Shown piece after piece: positions 1-9,040 of a stretch of 64,000 bases of DNA (position 1 is its first letter; each line of letters opens with the position of its first letter). The stretch comes from a bacterium SCSIO 12827 (GTDB lineage: Bacteria; Pseudomonadota; Alphaproteobacteria; Rhodospirillales; Casp-alpha2). The notes beneath the pieces are model-generated. The model saw only the letters and a program-made list of their open reading frames with translations, was not told the origin of the DNA and did no database searches. The translations under genes were made by a program, and so were the position numbers. The stretch is taken from positions 682,001 to 746,000 of the forward strand of contig CP073746.1 in assembly GCA_024397995.1 (NCBI GenBank). Direction: 5' to 3'.

Positions 1-7
1 GTCGGTT

Positions 8-862
8 TTAGGCGAAGCGGTCTGTGAAAAAGGCCCGGATACGGGCGTTGGCCAGGTCCGGGCTTTCCCAGGCGACGAAATGCCCGGCGCCTGGGGCCTG
101 TTCCAGGGTGATGTCGGTGAACACGCCGGTCAGGGTTTCCTGCCATTCGGCGCGTAGGATCGGATCGGCCGCACCCCATAGGGAATAGGCGGGGATATCC
201 AAGGGTGGATGGTTCTCCCCGCCCGCCGCCATGGCCTTGAGCCGCCGGTCGTTGGCGCAGGCGTACCAGCGGAACCCGCCCGCCAGGTTTCCGGGCTTGA
301 GGAAATTATCGACCCATTCTTCCAGCACGGCCCCGTCGAAGGCGTCGGCTGATCCCGCCCAATGGCTAAGGAAATGGCGGAAATAGACGCGGCAGCTGTC
401 GCGCGACGCGCCGACCAGTTCCTGGGCCAGGGGCAGTTGATGAAACGACTGATACCAGATTTCCCGCAGCTGCTGGCCCTGGACCCAGCGTGGCCCGATG
501 CCGAAGTGCGGGCAGTCGAAAAAGAACAGGCCAGCCACGCGCTCGGGATGCTTGCGGGCGTAGTCCTGGGCCAGGAATCCGCCGATGTCGTGGCTGACGA
601 TGCCGACGCGGTCCAGCCCCAGGCCGTCGACCAGGGCTTCGATATCGGAAACGTAATGGGCGACGTTGCGGGCCTCCGCCCCCCGGCTGTCACCGAAATT
701 GCGCAGGTCCGGGGCAATAACGTCGAAGGTTTCGGCCAGCACGGGCAGATTGTTGCGCCATACGCCCGACCATTCGGGCCAGCCGTGCAGGAACAGCAGC
801 GGCGGGCCGCTGCCTTGGCGGCGGTAGTGAAGGCGCAGGTCGGGCAGGTCGAGGAAATTCAT
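8..862 (-). CDS. alpha/beta hydrolase, epoxide hydrolase / dehalogenase type
   Basis: A 284-residue soluble alpha/beta hydrolase. The oxyanion-hole motif HGWPEW lies near residue 26. The nucleophile elbow reads SHDIGG with Asp at about residue 92 in place of Ser, and a catalytic His follows in GAGHFVAWE near the C-terminus. An Asp nucleophile is the mark of the epoxide hydrolase and haloalkane/haloacetate dehalogenase branch, which attacks an epoxide or C-halogen carbon through an ester intermediate. The ATG at 862 is preferred over a TTG nine bases upstream. It lies 18 bases downstream of an iron-ADH-like gene on the same strand, so the two may be cotranscribed. The substrate cannot be read from the sequence. 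Confidence 0.82.
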   Translation of the reverse strand: MNFLDLPDLRLHYRRQGSGPPLLFLHGWPEWSGVWRNNLPVLAETFDVIAPDLRNFGDSRGAEARNVAHYVSDIEALVDGLGLDRVGIVSHDIGGFLAQDYARKHPERVAGLFFFDCPHFGIGPRWVQGQQLREIWYQSFHQLPLAQELVGASRDSCRVYFRHFLSHWAGSADAFDGAVLEEWVDNFLKPGNLAGGFRWYACANDRRLKAMAAGGENHPPLDIPAYSLWGAADPILRAEWQETLTGVFTDITLEQAPGAGHFVAWESPDLANARIRAFFTDRFA

Positions 863-880
863 GGCCGTCAATCTGCCCGT

Positions 881-2095
881 CTACCAGGCCAATTCCAATA
901 GGTCGAGGGATCGGGCGATGCGGTCCTCGGGCGAAGTCAGGTCGGCGCTGGCGTTGAAGATCTTCACCGTGCGCGCTGCGATGCCCGGCAGGTCGTCACG
1001 CTCGATACCGAGGGCGCGCAAGCCGGTCGGCATGCCGGCGGTGCGGTAAAGGCCTTGCAGCGCGCTCGCAACGGCCTCGGCGGTGGCGGCCGCATCCATG
1101 CCGTCCCGCCACACGCCCAGGGCCTCGGCCGGAGGGCGCGCCTGGGCCGGCGTGACGTCCCGCGCCCGGCGGATGGTGGCGGCGTGGACGGCGGCGGTCG
1201 TTTCTCCCTGGCCCAATTCCGGGGCATGCAGGTGCAGAGCCGTCGCCACGGCATAATCGCTGGCGAAGGGGCCGCGCCGGAACAGGGCCTGGCCGTCGTC
1301 CTCGGCCCGGTTCTGCAAAAAGGCGGCGAGACAGAGATCGCGGCGCAGCCCGGGGGCATCCATGGCGCCGTTCATGCGCAGGTAGGCGTCATGGGCCAGG
1401 CGGAAGGCCTGGGCATGGTCGCCCGCGACCAGCGGGTTCACCTCGGCGAGGGACAGCGCTCCCAGGGCCCAGGCGAACACGGTCGTCGCCGTGGAACGCA
1501 GCAGCCCCGGTGGCGCCGACATCAAGGCCCCGTCGTCCAGGAAGACCGCCTGCGGCCGGGTCTTGGGATCGAAGTATTCCATGCGGTGGTCCAGGTCCGG
1601 ATTCTTCAATCCGGTGCCGCCCCGGTTCATGGCGCTGGTCGGCGTCGTCGGCACGTTGATAATCGGCACCTTGGGCACTTCCAGGCGGGGGCTGAAGGGC
1701 CGTCCGTCCTTTGGATACTGGGTCATCAGGTCGAACGGGCTGGCCGTTTCCGACAGGAAGATGGAAACGGCGCGAACCGCGACCAGGACGCTGCCGCCGC
1801 CCACGGCTATCAGAAGGTCGGCGTTCTGGTCCCTGGCAGCCTGCGTGGCGGCGGTGACGGAGGCATAGGTCGAATCCTTGGCGATTCCATCGAACACGCC
1901 GGCGTAAAGGTCGCCGAGTGCGGCCCGGATGCGGGTGACGCAGTCGGTCTTCTGATTGACGGAAGGAGAGCAGACGACCAGGGCGCGTTTCGCCCCCGCG
2001 CGGGTCACAGCACTTTTGAGGTTCGCCTCGATAACCTCCGGGCCGCAGAATAGCCGCAGCGGATAGCTTGCGCTTTTGAAGCCGTCCCGGGCCAT
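881..2095 (-). CDS. iron-containing alcohol dehydrogenase / maleylacetate reductase-fold protein, divergent
   Basis: A 404-residue protein with the two-domain layout of iron-containing alcohol dehydrogenases: an N-terminal dinucleotide domain with DLLIAVGGGS and a helical C-terminal domain. The usual metal site is not evident. Where family members have an Asp-x3-His motif followed by two more His residues, this protein reads TATTVFAWALGAL and shows no matching His pair. The GGGS loop also lacks the usual following Asp and Lys (GGGSVLVAVR). It could be an enzyme with altered chemistry or a non-metal member such as some maleylacetate reductases. It sits between a transaminase gene (13-base gap) and a hydrolase gene, all on the minus strand. 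Confidence 0.7.
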   Translation of the reverse strand: MARDGFKSASYPLRLFCGPEVIEANLKSAVTRAGAKRALVVCSPSVNQKTDCVTRIRAALGDLYAGVFDGIAKDSTYASVTAATQAARDQNADLLIAVGGGSVLVAVRAVSIFLSETASPFDLMTQYPKDGRPFSPRLEVPKVPIINVPTTPTSAMNRGGTGLKNPDLDHRMEYFDPKTRPQAVFLDDGALMSAPPGLLRSTATTVFAWALGALSLAEVNPLVAGDHAQAFRLAHDAYLRMNGAMDAPGLRRDLCLAAFLQNRAEDDGQALFRRGPFASDYAVATALHLHAPELGQGETTAAVHAATIRRARDVTPAQARPPAEALGVWRDGMDAAATAEAVASALQGLYRTAGMPTGLRALGIERDDLPGIAARTVKIFNASADLTSPEDRIARSLDLLELAW

Positions 2096-2108
2096 GGCCG
2101 GGCGGACC

Positions 2109-2963
2109 CTAGACCGCCGCCGCCTTGGCTTCGGCGATGTAGAGTTCGCGCAGCTTCTGGGTCACCGGGCCGGGCACGCCGTTGCCCAGGATGTGGTCGT
2201 CGATCTTGATCACCGGCATGACGAAGGCGGAGGCGCTGGTGGAAAAGGCCTCCCGCGCCTCATAGGCTTCTTCCGGTGTGAATGCGCGTTCGATCAGGGT
2301 CAGGCCCGCCGCCTCGGCGCATTTCAGCACCGCCTTGCGGGTGATGCCGTGCAGGATGTCGTTGGACAATTGGCGGGTGATGATCTTGCCGTCGTCGGTG
2401 ACGATGAAGGCGTTGTTGGAGGTGCCTTCGGTGATGAAACCGTCCTCGATCAGCCAGGCGTCGTCCGCCCCCATGTCCTTGGCGGTCTGTTTGGCCAGGG
2501 AGGAAGCCAGCAGCTGCACGGTCTTGATGTCGCGGCGGTGCCAGCGGATGTCCGGCAGGGTGACGACGGCAAGGCCCTTGGCGGCGTTCGGGCTGTTCAG
2601 GATGTTCTTTTCCTGGGTGAACATGACCAGCGACGGCGTCGCGTCCTTGGGAAAATTGAAATCCCGGTCGGCGGCGCCGCGGGTGATCTGCATGTAGACC
2701 ACGCCCTCGGTCAGGTTGTTGCGCTTGATCAGTTCCTTCTGGATGGCCAGCAGATCGTCATCCGAACAGGGCCGCGCCATCTTCAGTTCCGACAACGACC
2801 GGGCGAGCCGCGCCATATGCCCGGCGTTGTCGATCAACTTGCCGTCCAGCACCGACGACACTTCGTAAATGCCGTCGGCGAACAGGAAGCCGCGATCAAA
2901 GATCGAGACCTTGGCCTCTTCCTCGGCAACGTAGTCGCCATTGACGTAGACGGTGCGGGACAT
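2109..2963 (-). CDS. dat: D-amino-acid transaminase (class IV aminotransferase)
   Basis: A 284-residue PLP enzyme of fold type IV, the family of D-alanine aminotransferase and branched-chain aminotransferase. The sequence shows the N-terminal signature VNGDYVAEEEAKVSIFDRG, the PLP lysine in ASSLAKQ, and EGTSNNAF, which cradles the cofactor phosphate. The family interconverts D-amino acids and 2-oxo acids, supplying D-Ala or D-Glu or feeding D-amino acid catabolism. The ATG at 2963 follows a clear GGAGG. A perfect 9-bp inverted repeat lies just upstream of that ribosome site. D-amino acid rather than branched-chain specificity is inferred from overall resemblance. Confidence 0.85.
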   Translation of the reverse strand: MSRTVYVNGDYVAEEEAKVSIFDRGFLFADGIYEVSSVLDGKLIDNAGHMARLARSLSELKMARPCSDDDLLAIQKELIKRNNLTEGVVYMQITRGAADRDFNFPKDATPSLVMFTQEKNILNSPNAAKGLAVVTLPDIRWHRRDIKTVQLLASSLAKQTAKDMGADDAWLIEDGFITEGTSNNAFIVTDDGKIITRQLSNDILHGITRKAVLKCAEAAGLTLIERAFTPEEAYEAREAFSTSASAFVMPVIKIDDHILGNGVPGPVTQKLRELYIAEAKAAAV

Positions 2964-2992
2964 GATGGAGGCCTCCGGGCTCGAATTGCGAT

Positions 2993-3016
2993 GGGCCCGG
3001 TTATACCACCGGGCCC
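2993..3016. repeat. 24-bp perfect hairpin upstream of the transaminase gene
   Basis: GGGCCCGGT and ACCGGGCCC form a perfect 9-bp inverted repeat around a 6-base loop (TATACC). It lies between the stop of the CMD-family gene and the ribosome site of the transaminase gene. No T-run follows on either strand, so it is not a classical intrinsic terminator. It may be an RNA processing or stability hairpin, or an operator. Confidence 0.6.
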
Positions 3017-3032
3017 GAGGAATCAGATAGGG

Positions 3033-3620
3033 TCAGACCGCGCCGAACGGGCGGTCCACGCCATCGGGGAACGGCGGGCGGAACACGTTCAGATTGGCCG
3101 ATACCATGCAGTAGCAGCCGCTCAGCAGCACCAGTTCGACCATGCCCTGGTCGCCCAGGATGGCATGGGCGGCGGCGTAGGTGGCGTCCGACACCTTGCG
3201 TTCGGCCAGCATTTCCCAGACGAAACCGGTGATGGCGGCGTGCTTGGGATCGGCGGGGGCGTTGCCCTGGCGCACGGCCTCGATGGTCGCTTCATCGACG
3301 CCTTCGTTCCGCGCCACCTTGGCATGGGCGTAGAATTCGTAATCGGCCTTCCAGTGCTGACCCACGGCGCAGATGGCGAGTTCGCGCAGGTCGCCCGGCA
3401 ATACCGATTCAAAGCGCAGCAGCCCGGCCAGGGTCTGCGCCGCGTCGCCGATCTTGGGCGTGTACAGATAAGCGTTGAACGGGCCGATCAGGCCGCCGTC
3501 CTGGTCCATGAAATCCATGGCGTTGCGGCCCTTGGACCGGGGGCCGGAGGTGATCTTGCCGAACAGGTCGAGCTGTTCCGGTTTCATGGAGTCCTTGGTG
3601 ACGGCGGGCAGGCGGCGCAT
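3033..3620 (-). CDS. carboxymuconolactone decarboxylase (CMD/AhpD) family protein
   Basis: A 195-residue all-helical protein of the CMD/AhpD superfamily. The central part, with RELAICAVGQHWKADYEFYAHAKVA, is the typical helix pair in which a His and nearby acidic residues form the active site. The AhpD-type Cys-x2-Cys-x3-His is absent because the segment reads VGQHWKADYEFYAH, so peroxidase reduction is unlikely. Homologues of this length are mostly annotated as uncharacterised decarboxylase- or peroxidase-like proteins. The start at 3620 is chosen over a longer frame because AAGGAA stands just upstream, and the longer version overlaps the neighbouring isomerase gene. It may be cotranscribed with that isomerase. 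Confidence 0.8.
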   Translation of the reverse strand: MRRLPAVTKDSMKPEQLDLFGKITSGPRSKGRNAMDFMDQDGGLIGPFNAYLYTPKIGDAAQTLAGLLRFESVLPGDLRELAICAVGQHWKADYEFYAHAKVARNEGVDEATIEAVRQGNAPADPKHAAITGFVWEMLAERKVSDATYAAAHAILGDQGMVELVLLSGCYCMVSANLNVFRPPFPDGVDRPFGAV

Positions 3621-3646
3621 GGCGGATGTTCCTTGTGGTTGGTGGT

Positions 3647-4336
3647 CTATGCTTGTTTGATTTTTTCTTCGGGCCGGCGGCGGCGCGCCCCGACCTGGCA
3701 ATCATCGGCGGCCTGCATGACGGGCTCGGCGAACATGTCCGGATTGTCCAGCCAGTCGAGCATCCAGTCCCCGGCGTCGAAGCCCCAGAACAGGCGCCAG
3801 CCGTTCTCGGCGGTGGCGTCCTCGATGGCGAAGGTCGGCACGCCGTAAACGCCCTTGGCCACGGCGGCGTCCGTATTTTTCTTCAATGCCTGCTTGGCGG
3901 CCTGGTCGTCCAGCTCCGGGCCCGGCGCAGGGCCGAGTGAGGCCTTCAGGTCGGCGAACACCTCGGGGTCGGCGACGTCGAGGCCCTGTCCCCAGATGGT
4001 ATCGAAGATTTTTTCAACGTCCGGGGCGTTGCCCCCCCGCGCCAGGGTCAGGCGCAGGGTCGCCAGCGGATTGTAAGGATGGGTCGGCGGGGTGCGGAAC
4101 GGCAGCCCCATGCGCCCGGCCTGCCAGGTGCAGAATTTGTAGGTCGCGATGCGCTTTTGCGGGATTTCCGCCGGGCCCAACTGGCCCCAAGCGTTCAGAA
4201 GGCCCGCGAACAGCACCGGCTCCAGGGTGATGTCCAGACGCTCCGTAAAGCGGTCCATCTGATGGAACTGCAGATAGGCGTAAGGCGAGATGTAATCGAA
4301 ATACCAATGGGCCTTCGGCTTCGCGGGCGTGTTCAT
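3647..4336 (-). CDS. 2-hydroxychromene-2-carboxylate isomerase family (DsbA-like fold)
   Basis: A 229-residue thioredoxin-fold protein of the kappa-class GST / HCCA isomerase family. It begins with the typical WYFDYISPYAYL strand-turn, where Ser replaces the redox Cys and can activate glutathione. An inserted helical domain follows, then GVYGVPTFAIED with the cis-Pro loop. NahD-type members convert 2-hydroxychromene-2-carboxylate to the trans-benzalpyruvate isomer in naphthalene breakdown. Without other nah genes nearby, a broader glutathione-dependent isomerase role is as likely. The gene begins 7 bases after glnS ends and runs into the CMD gene, so the three may be read together. Confidence 0.8.
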   Translation of the reverse strand: MNTPAKPKAHWYFDYISPYAYLQFHQMDRFTERLDITLEPVLFAGLLNAWGQLGPAEIPQKRIATYKFCTWQAGRMGLPFRTPPTHPYNPLATLRLTLARGGNAPDVEKIFDTIWGQGLDVADPEVFADLKASLGPAPGPELDDQAAKQALKKNTDAAVAKGVYGVPTFAIEDATAENGWRLFWGFDAGDWMLDWLDNPDMFAEPVMQAADDCQVGARRRRPEEKIKQA

Positions 4337-4343
4337 CGGTGGT

Positions 4344-6065
4344 CTATCCCTGTTTCTTTACCTTGGCCCAGGTGTCGCGCAGCGTCATCGTGCGGTTGAA
4401 CACGGGCGCATCCGCCGTGCCGTCCTTGTCGGCGCAGAAATAGCCCAGGCGTTCGAACTGCAATGTCTTGCCGACCGGCCAGCCGGCCAGTGACGGCTCC
4501 AGCATGGCGTCCTCGATCACCTCAAGGGAGTCGGGGTTGAGGTCGTCCAGATAATCGCGGCCGCCGGAACCGGGGGCTTCTTCCCGGAACAGGTGATCGT
4601 AGAGCCGGACCTGGGCCTTCACCGCATGGGTTGCGGACACCCAATGCAGGGTGCCCTTGACCTTTCGCCCGTCCGGCGCGTCGCCGCCTCGGGTCGCGGG
4701 ATCGTAGGTCGCGCGGATTTCGACGATGTTGCCCTGGGCGTCCTTGATGACGTCCGTGCAGGTGATGAAAAAGGCATAGCGCAGGCGCACTTCGCGGCCG
4801 GGCCCTAAGCGGAAGAACTTCTTGGGCGGGTCCTCCATGAAGTCGTCTTGTTCGATATAGATTTCCCGGGTGAACGGCACGGTATGGCCGCCGCCGTCCG
4901 GGTCTTCCGGGTTGTTGATGGCGTCCAGGTTGTCGACCTCACCCTCGGGGAAGTTCTCGATCACCACCTTGAGGGGGCGCAGCACCGCCATCCGGCGTTC
5001 CGCCGACTTGTTCAGATGCTCGCGCACGCAATGTTCCAGCAGCGAGAATTCGACTTGGCTGTCCTGCTTGGTGATGCCCAGGCGGGAAATGAAATCACGG
5101 ATGGTTTCCGGCGGGATGCCGCGCCGGCGCAGGCCGGTCAGGGTCGGCATGCGGGGGTCGTCCCATCCCGATACGTGGCCGTCGGCGACCAGTTGCGTCA
5201 GGCGCCGCTTGGACAGCACGGTGTAACCCAGGTTGAGGCGCGCGAATTCGTACTGGCGCGGGCGCGACGGCACCGGCAGGTTCTCGATCAGCCAGTCGTA
5301 GAGCGGGCGGTGATCCTCGAACTCCAACGTACAAAGCGAATGAGTCACCTGTTCCAGGGCGTCCGACTGGCCATGGGCATAGTCATAGGTCGGATAGATG
5401 CACCAGGCATCGCCCGTGCGCGGATGGGGTTTCTTGACGATGCGATAGATGACCGGATCACGCATGTTCATGTTGCCGTGGCCCATGTCGATCTTGGCGC
5501 GCAGCACCTTGGCGCCGTCGGCGAATTCGCCCGCCCGCATGCGGCGGAACTGATCCAGGCTTTCATCCACGGGCCGGTCGCGCCAGGGGCTTGGTTTGCC
5601 CGGCTGGGTCAGGGTGCCGCGGTATTCGCGGATTTCGTCGGCCGACAGTTCATCCACATAGGCCCGGCCGTTTTCGATCAGATGTTCGGCCCATTGGTAG
5701 AGCTGTTCAAAATAGTCCGAGGCATGGAACAGGTTGTCGCCCCAATCAAAGCCGAGCCAGCGCACGTCAGCCATGATGGCGTCGATGAATTCCTGTTCTT
5801 CCTTGGCCGGGTTGGTGTCGTCGAAGCGCAGATTGCACACGCCGCCGAATTCCTGGGCGACGCCGAAATTCAGGCAGATTGACTTGGCATGGCCGATGTG
5901 CAGATAACCGTTGGGTTCCGGCGGAAACCGCGTGACCACGCCTTGGGCCCGCCCCTCCGCCAGGTCGTCGCGGATGATGTCACGGATGAAATCGCGGGGG
6001 CCGTCCGCGTCCGGTTCGGCGGAAGTTTTGCCGTCAACGGCCGCAGGGGGCGTGGGGTCGGTCAT
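4344..6065 (-). CDS. glnS: glutamine--tRNA ligase
   Basis: A 573-residue class I aminoacyl-tRNA synthetase that charges tRNA-Gln. The HIGH motif appears as HIGHAKS within [16 protein letters not shown], followed by FDDTNP, and the KMSKS loop is present as VLSKRRL. The C-terminal half has the two beta-barrel anticodon-binding domains. The length is close to the Escherichia coli enzyme (about 554) with a short N-terminal addition of about 20 residues. Many alphaproteobacteria instead make Gln-tRNA through GatCAB, so a true GlnRS is worth noting here. An 87-bp gap separates it from the upstream kinase gene. Confidence 0.97.
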   Translation of the reverse strand: MTDPTPPAAVDGKTSAEPDADGPRDFIRDIIRDDLAEGRAQGVVTRFPPEPNGYLHIGHAKSICLNFGVAQEFGGVCNLRFDDTNPAKEEQEFIDAIMADVRWLGFDWGDNLFHASDYFEQLYQWAEHLIENGRAYVDELSADEIREYRGTLTQPGKPSPWRDRPVDESLDQFRRMRAGEFADGAKVLRAKIDMGHGNMNMRDPVIYRIVKKPHPRTGDAWCIYPTYDYAHGQSDALEQVTHSLCTLEFEDHRPLYDWLIENLPVPSRPRQYEFARLNLGYTVLSKRRLTQLVADGHVSGWDDPRMPTLTGLRRRGIPPETIRDFISRLGITKQDSQVEFSLLEHCVREHLNKSAERRMAVLRPLKVVIENFPEGEVDNLDAINNPEDPDGGGHTVPFTREIYIEQDDFMEDPPKKFFRLGPGREVRLRYAFFITCTDVIKDAQGNIVEIRATYDPATRGGDAPDGRKVKGTLHWVSATHAVKAQVRLYDHLFREEAPGSGGRDYLDDLNPDSLEVIEDAMLEPSLAGWPVGKTLQFERLGYFCADKDGTADAPVFNRTMTLRDTWAKVKKQG

Positions 6066-6152
6066 GGATGGAATTGCTCCGGTTCAGAAAAATGGGCAGC
6101 CCCGTGTTCTGCCAAAAAAACGCCGCCGCGCCAAGGAGTATACGTCCGCAGC

Positions 6153-8432
6153 CTAGGCCGGGTCCGGGATGGAAAACGCGACCTCGGTGCCCTTTCCGAC
6201 CTCGCTGTCGATGGTCAATTCGCCCCCGTGCAGTTCGACCAGGGAGCGCGCGATGGCCAGGCCCAGGCCCGTGCCGTCGGCGGTGGCATAGGCGCTCGAT
6301 TGGCCCCGTTCGAAGGCGCGGGTGATGTTTTTCAGGTTTTCCTTGGGAATGCCCTTGCCCGTGTCGGCGACGCTGAAGGTGGTCCGGTCCCCGGTCCGGC
6401 GGGCGCTCAGGACGATTTTTCCTTCCGGCGGTGTGAACTTCAAGGCATTGGACAACAGGTTCAGGATCACCTGTTTCAAGGCCCGGCGGTCGGCCTTGAT
6501 GGGGCGCATCTCCGGGTCCAGGTTTACGCCGACGGTCGCGCCGTTGGCGACCCGCGCAGTTGCCGCCTTGGTACATTCGGCAAAGAAAGGCGCAAGGCGG
6601 ATTGATTCGCGGCGGATCGCGCGCTGGCCGGCCTCGATGGTGGAAATGTCCAGCAGGTCATTGACCAGATCCAGCAGATACGTGCCGCTGTCGCGGATGT
6701 CCTTGGCGTATTCGACGTATTTGGGATGGCCGACGGGGCCCAGAAGCTGCTGCTTGATGATCTCGGAGAACCCCAGGACCGCGTTCAAGGGGGTGCGCAG
6801 GTCATGGCTGACGTTGGCAAGAAAGGCGGATTTCGCCCGGTTGGCGTCCTCGGCCACCTCCAGGGCTTCCAGGCGTTCGGTCTCCGCCTTGATACGGGCG
6901 CCGACGTCGCGGATGACGGCGATGAACCCGATGATGTCGTCGTTTTGGGCGCGCAGGGATGAGGCCACGGTCTCGCCGGGAAAGACCTCTCCGTTCTTGT
7001 GCCTGTAGGGGATGATACAGGGGTCCAGAATGGTATCCCCCGCCGCCTCGATGCGGGCGCAGCCGTCCCGTTTGTACACGTCTTCGTTTTCATAAAGAAA
7101 TTCCGCCGTGCGGCCGATGACGTCGTCGACCTCGAAGCCGAACATCCGGGTAAACGCCGGATTGCACATGCTGATACGACGGTCCGCATCGACCAGGATC
7201 ATGGCGTCGGGAACATCGCGGAACACGGTTTCCAGCAATGCCTTCTGCGAGTGAAGTTCCTCGGCCGTGCGAATCTGTTCGGTCGTGTCGCGGAAACTGA
7301 TGACGCGGCCGATGATGGTGTCGCCCAGGTACTGCGGGCGGGTGTAGCGCTCGATGATCCGGCCATCCTTTAGTTCCAGGATAGAGTGGAACTCATGGCT
7401 CGGGTCCGCATAAAGCCGCTCCACATCGGCAATGAAGGCCTCTGGCTGTTCCGCAAGGTCGGCGACCCAGTCGCGCACCTTCCAGGCGTCTCGTGAGGCG
7501 ATCAAGTCGTCGGGCACGGCGAACATTTCAACGAAACGCTGGTTGAATGCCTGAATGCGGCGGTCCATGGCCGTCACCAGAATGCCGTCGGCGGTCGCGT
7601 CCAGGGTCGCCTGCAGCAACGAGACGTTGGCCTTTAATGCCGTTTCGGCGGCATTCTCGCTGGTGACGTCACGCCCGACGCCACGGTAGCCAAGGAAATC
7701 CCCTTCAGGCCCGAACACCGGCTTTCCGCTGATCGAAATGTGGCGAATGTCGGCGCCGGGCGGGCGGATGTCATAGCGGAAGTCCTGGAACGGGCGGTGC
7801 GCTTCCAGATCGTCCAGGTGGTCACGCCATTTCCGGGCATTGATGTTCTCGGGCGTGACGTCGGTGCGCCGTTTGCCGATGATGGAGGCCATGTCGAACC
7901 CCAGCATTTCCCGATTGCGGTCCGAGAAGTAGGAAAACCGCAGGTCCGTGTCCATTTCCCAGAACCAGTCCGAGGCGATCTCGGCGATGTCGCGGAACCG
8001 TTGTTCGCTCTGGCGGAGCGCTTCCGCCGCTTGGTGGCGGTCTGTCACGTCGGTGGTGACGGCGATCATACCGCCGTCGGGCAGGGGCGAGCGGCGGATT
8101 TCGACGAACCGCCCAGTGCTCAGCTGGCTTTCAGTATTGAAGCGCCGGCCCTGGCGGATCAGATCCAGCATGTTTTCGGTGATTTCGTCCGGGTCGCCGG
8201 GTCCGTAATCGCCCCGCAGGGCAAGGAAGCGAAATACATCGGCCATGGGCATGCCGATGCGGATGAAGCCCTCGGGAAATTCGTAGATGTCGTAAAGAAT
8301 GCGGTTTCCGGCGCGGACCATCAGGTCGGCGCCAATGACCAACACCCCCTGGTCCAGATGGTCCAGACCGGAGAGCAGGGCCGTGTCAGGCGCATCCACG
8401 GGGTGCGCTGATTTTTTATCCCTTCCCGTCAT
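6153..8432 (-). CDS. multi-PAS sensor histidine kinase, soluble
   Basis: A 759-residue kinase without membrane segments. Four PAS-type domains can be read in order: a PAS_7-like one (about 20-130, starting LDHLDQGVLVIG), a second at about 145-260 (ASDWFWEMDTDLRF), a third at about 270-390, and a fourth at about 400-510. HisKA follows with SHDLRTPLN (phospho-His near residue 541). The ATPase domain has N, G1 and G2 boxes (NLLSNALKF, DTGKGIP, GTGLGLAI). It presumably senses a cytoplasmic signal and passes phosphate to an unlinked regulator, since none is adjacent. Its kinase core closely resembles those of the two kinases at 54.6-57.6 kb. Confidence 0.93.
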   Translation of the reverse strand: MTGRDKKSAHPVDAPDTALLSGLDHLDQGVLVIGADLMVRAGNRILYDIYEFPEGFIRIGMPMADVFRFLALRGDYGPGDPDEITENMLDLIRQGRRFNTESQLSTGRFVEIRRSPLPDGGMIAVTTDVTDRHQAAEALRQSEQRFRDIAEIASDWFWEMDTDLRFSYFSDRNREMLGFDMASIIGKRRTDVTPENINARKWRDHLDDLEAHRPFQDFRYDIRPPGADIRHISISGKPVFGPEGDFLGYRGVGRDVTSENAAETALKANVSLLQATLDATADGILVTAMDRRIQAFNQRFVEMFAVPDDLIASRDAWKVRDWVADLAEQPEAFIADVERLYADPSHEFHSILELKDGRIIERYTRPQYLGDTIIGRVISFRDTTEQIRTAEELHSQKALLETVFRDVPDAMILVDADRRISMCNPAFTRMFGFEVDDVIGRTAEFLYENEDVYKRDGCARIEAAGDTILDPCIIPYRHKNGEVFPGETVASSLRAQNDDIIGFIAVIRDVGARIKAETERLEALEVAEDANRAKSAFLANVSHDLRTPLNAVLGFSEIIKQQLLGPVGHPKYVEYAKDIRDSGTYLLDLVNDLLDISTIEAGQRAIRRESIRLAPFFAECTKAATARVANGATVGVNLDPEMRPIKADRRALKQVILNLLSNALKFTPPEGKIVLSARRTGDRTTFSVADTGKGIPKENLKNITRAFERGQSSAYATADGTGLGLAIARSLVELHGGELTIDSEVGKGTEVAFSIPDPA

Positions 8433-8573
8433 CCGAATTCTTCTCCGTCCGGAATTATGTAACAGTACTACGCCAGCGGTGGGAAATCATCTAAGCCATC
8501 GGTAGTATAACGGCGACGCGATGTTGCCGCGAAGATGAACCGCCGCCGCTTAACGGGCGCAAAGGAAATCCGC

Positions 8574-8969
8574 GTGACCAGGGCTGCCAGGAACGCCGTG
8601 CTGATCGTTCTCGGCTGGGGCTTCGTCGCCCTGGGCGTGGTCGGCGTCATCCTTCCGGTATTGCCGACGACGCCGTTCATGCTGATCGCGCTGTGGTGTT
8701 TCGCGCGCTCCAGCAAACGATTTCACGACTGGCTCTATCATCACCGCCTGTTCGGCCCACCACTGCGCAAGTGGGACCGTTACGGGGTCATTCCGGTTTC
8801 GGCCAAGGTTTTCGCCTGCACGGCAATGTCGGCGAGCCTTATCTACATCGTCTTTTTCCGTGATCTGCCGGTTTATCTGGTCGCCCTTACCGCCGCGGTC
8901 ATGGCCTATGGTGCCTGGTTCATCCTGACCAAGCCGTCGCACGTGCCGACGGACGGGGAATCGGCCTGA
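8574..8969 (+). CDS. DUF454 (YbaN-like) inner-membrane protein
   Basis: A protein of about 131 residues with the DUF454 signature: a first hydrophobic helix (LIVLGWGFVALGVVGVILPVLP), the conserved LPTTPFMLIALWCFARSS, then RFHDWLYHHRLFGPPLRKW, and two more helices. The function of the family is unknown. I place the start at a GTG (8574) because AAAGGAA stands 6-7 bases before it. An in-frame ATG at 8535 would add 13 residues but has no visible ribosome site. It is transcribed divergently from the multi-PAS kinase. Confidence 0.85.
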   Translation: MTRAARNAVLIVLGWGFVALGVVGVILPVLPTTPFMLIALWCFARSSKRFHDWLYHHRLFGPPLRKWDRYGVIPVSAKVFACTAMSASLIYIVFFRDLPVYLVALTAAVMAYGAWFILTKPSHVPTDGESA

Positions 8970-8982
8970 GGGGCATTACGCC

Positions 8983-9040
8983 GCCGGGCGGTTGTTGATC
9001 AGGCGACCGCTGCCGGGTGGTTGTTGATCAAGCGACCGCT
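8983..9040. repeat. 29-bp tandem duplication at the 3' end of the MlaF-like gene
   Basis: Two adjacent 29-bp units, 8983-9011 and 9012-9040, differ at only two positions, and a partial third copy (GCCGGGT) follows at 9041. The second unit contains the stop codon of the ABC ATPase gene, and the first is a copy just beyond it. This looks like a recent slippage duplication of the gene end that placed a second in-line stop downstream. Confidence 0.85.

Noticed and set aside
9021-9031. TTGATCAA near the MlaF-like gene end as an FNR box
   Set aside because: The halves touch without the four-base spacer, and the sequence is part of a 29-bp tandem duplication at a gene end.
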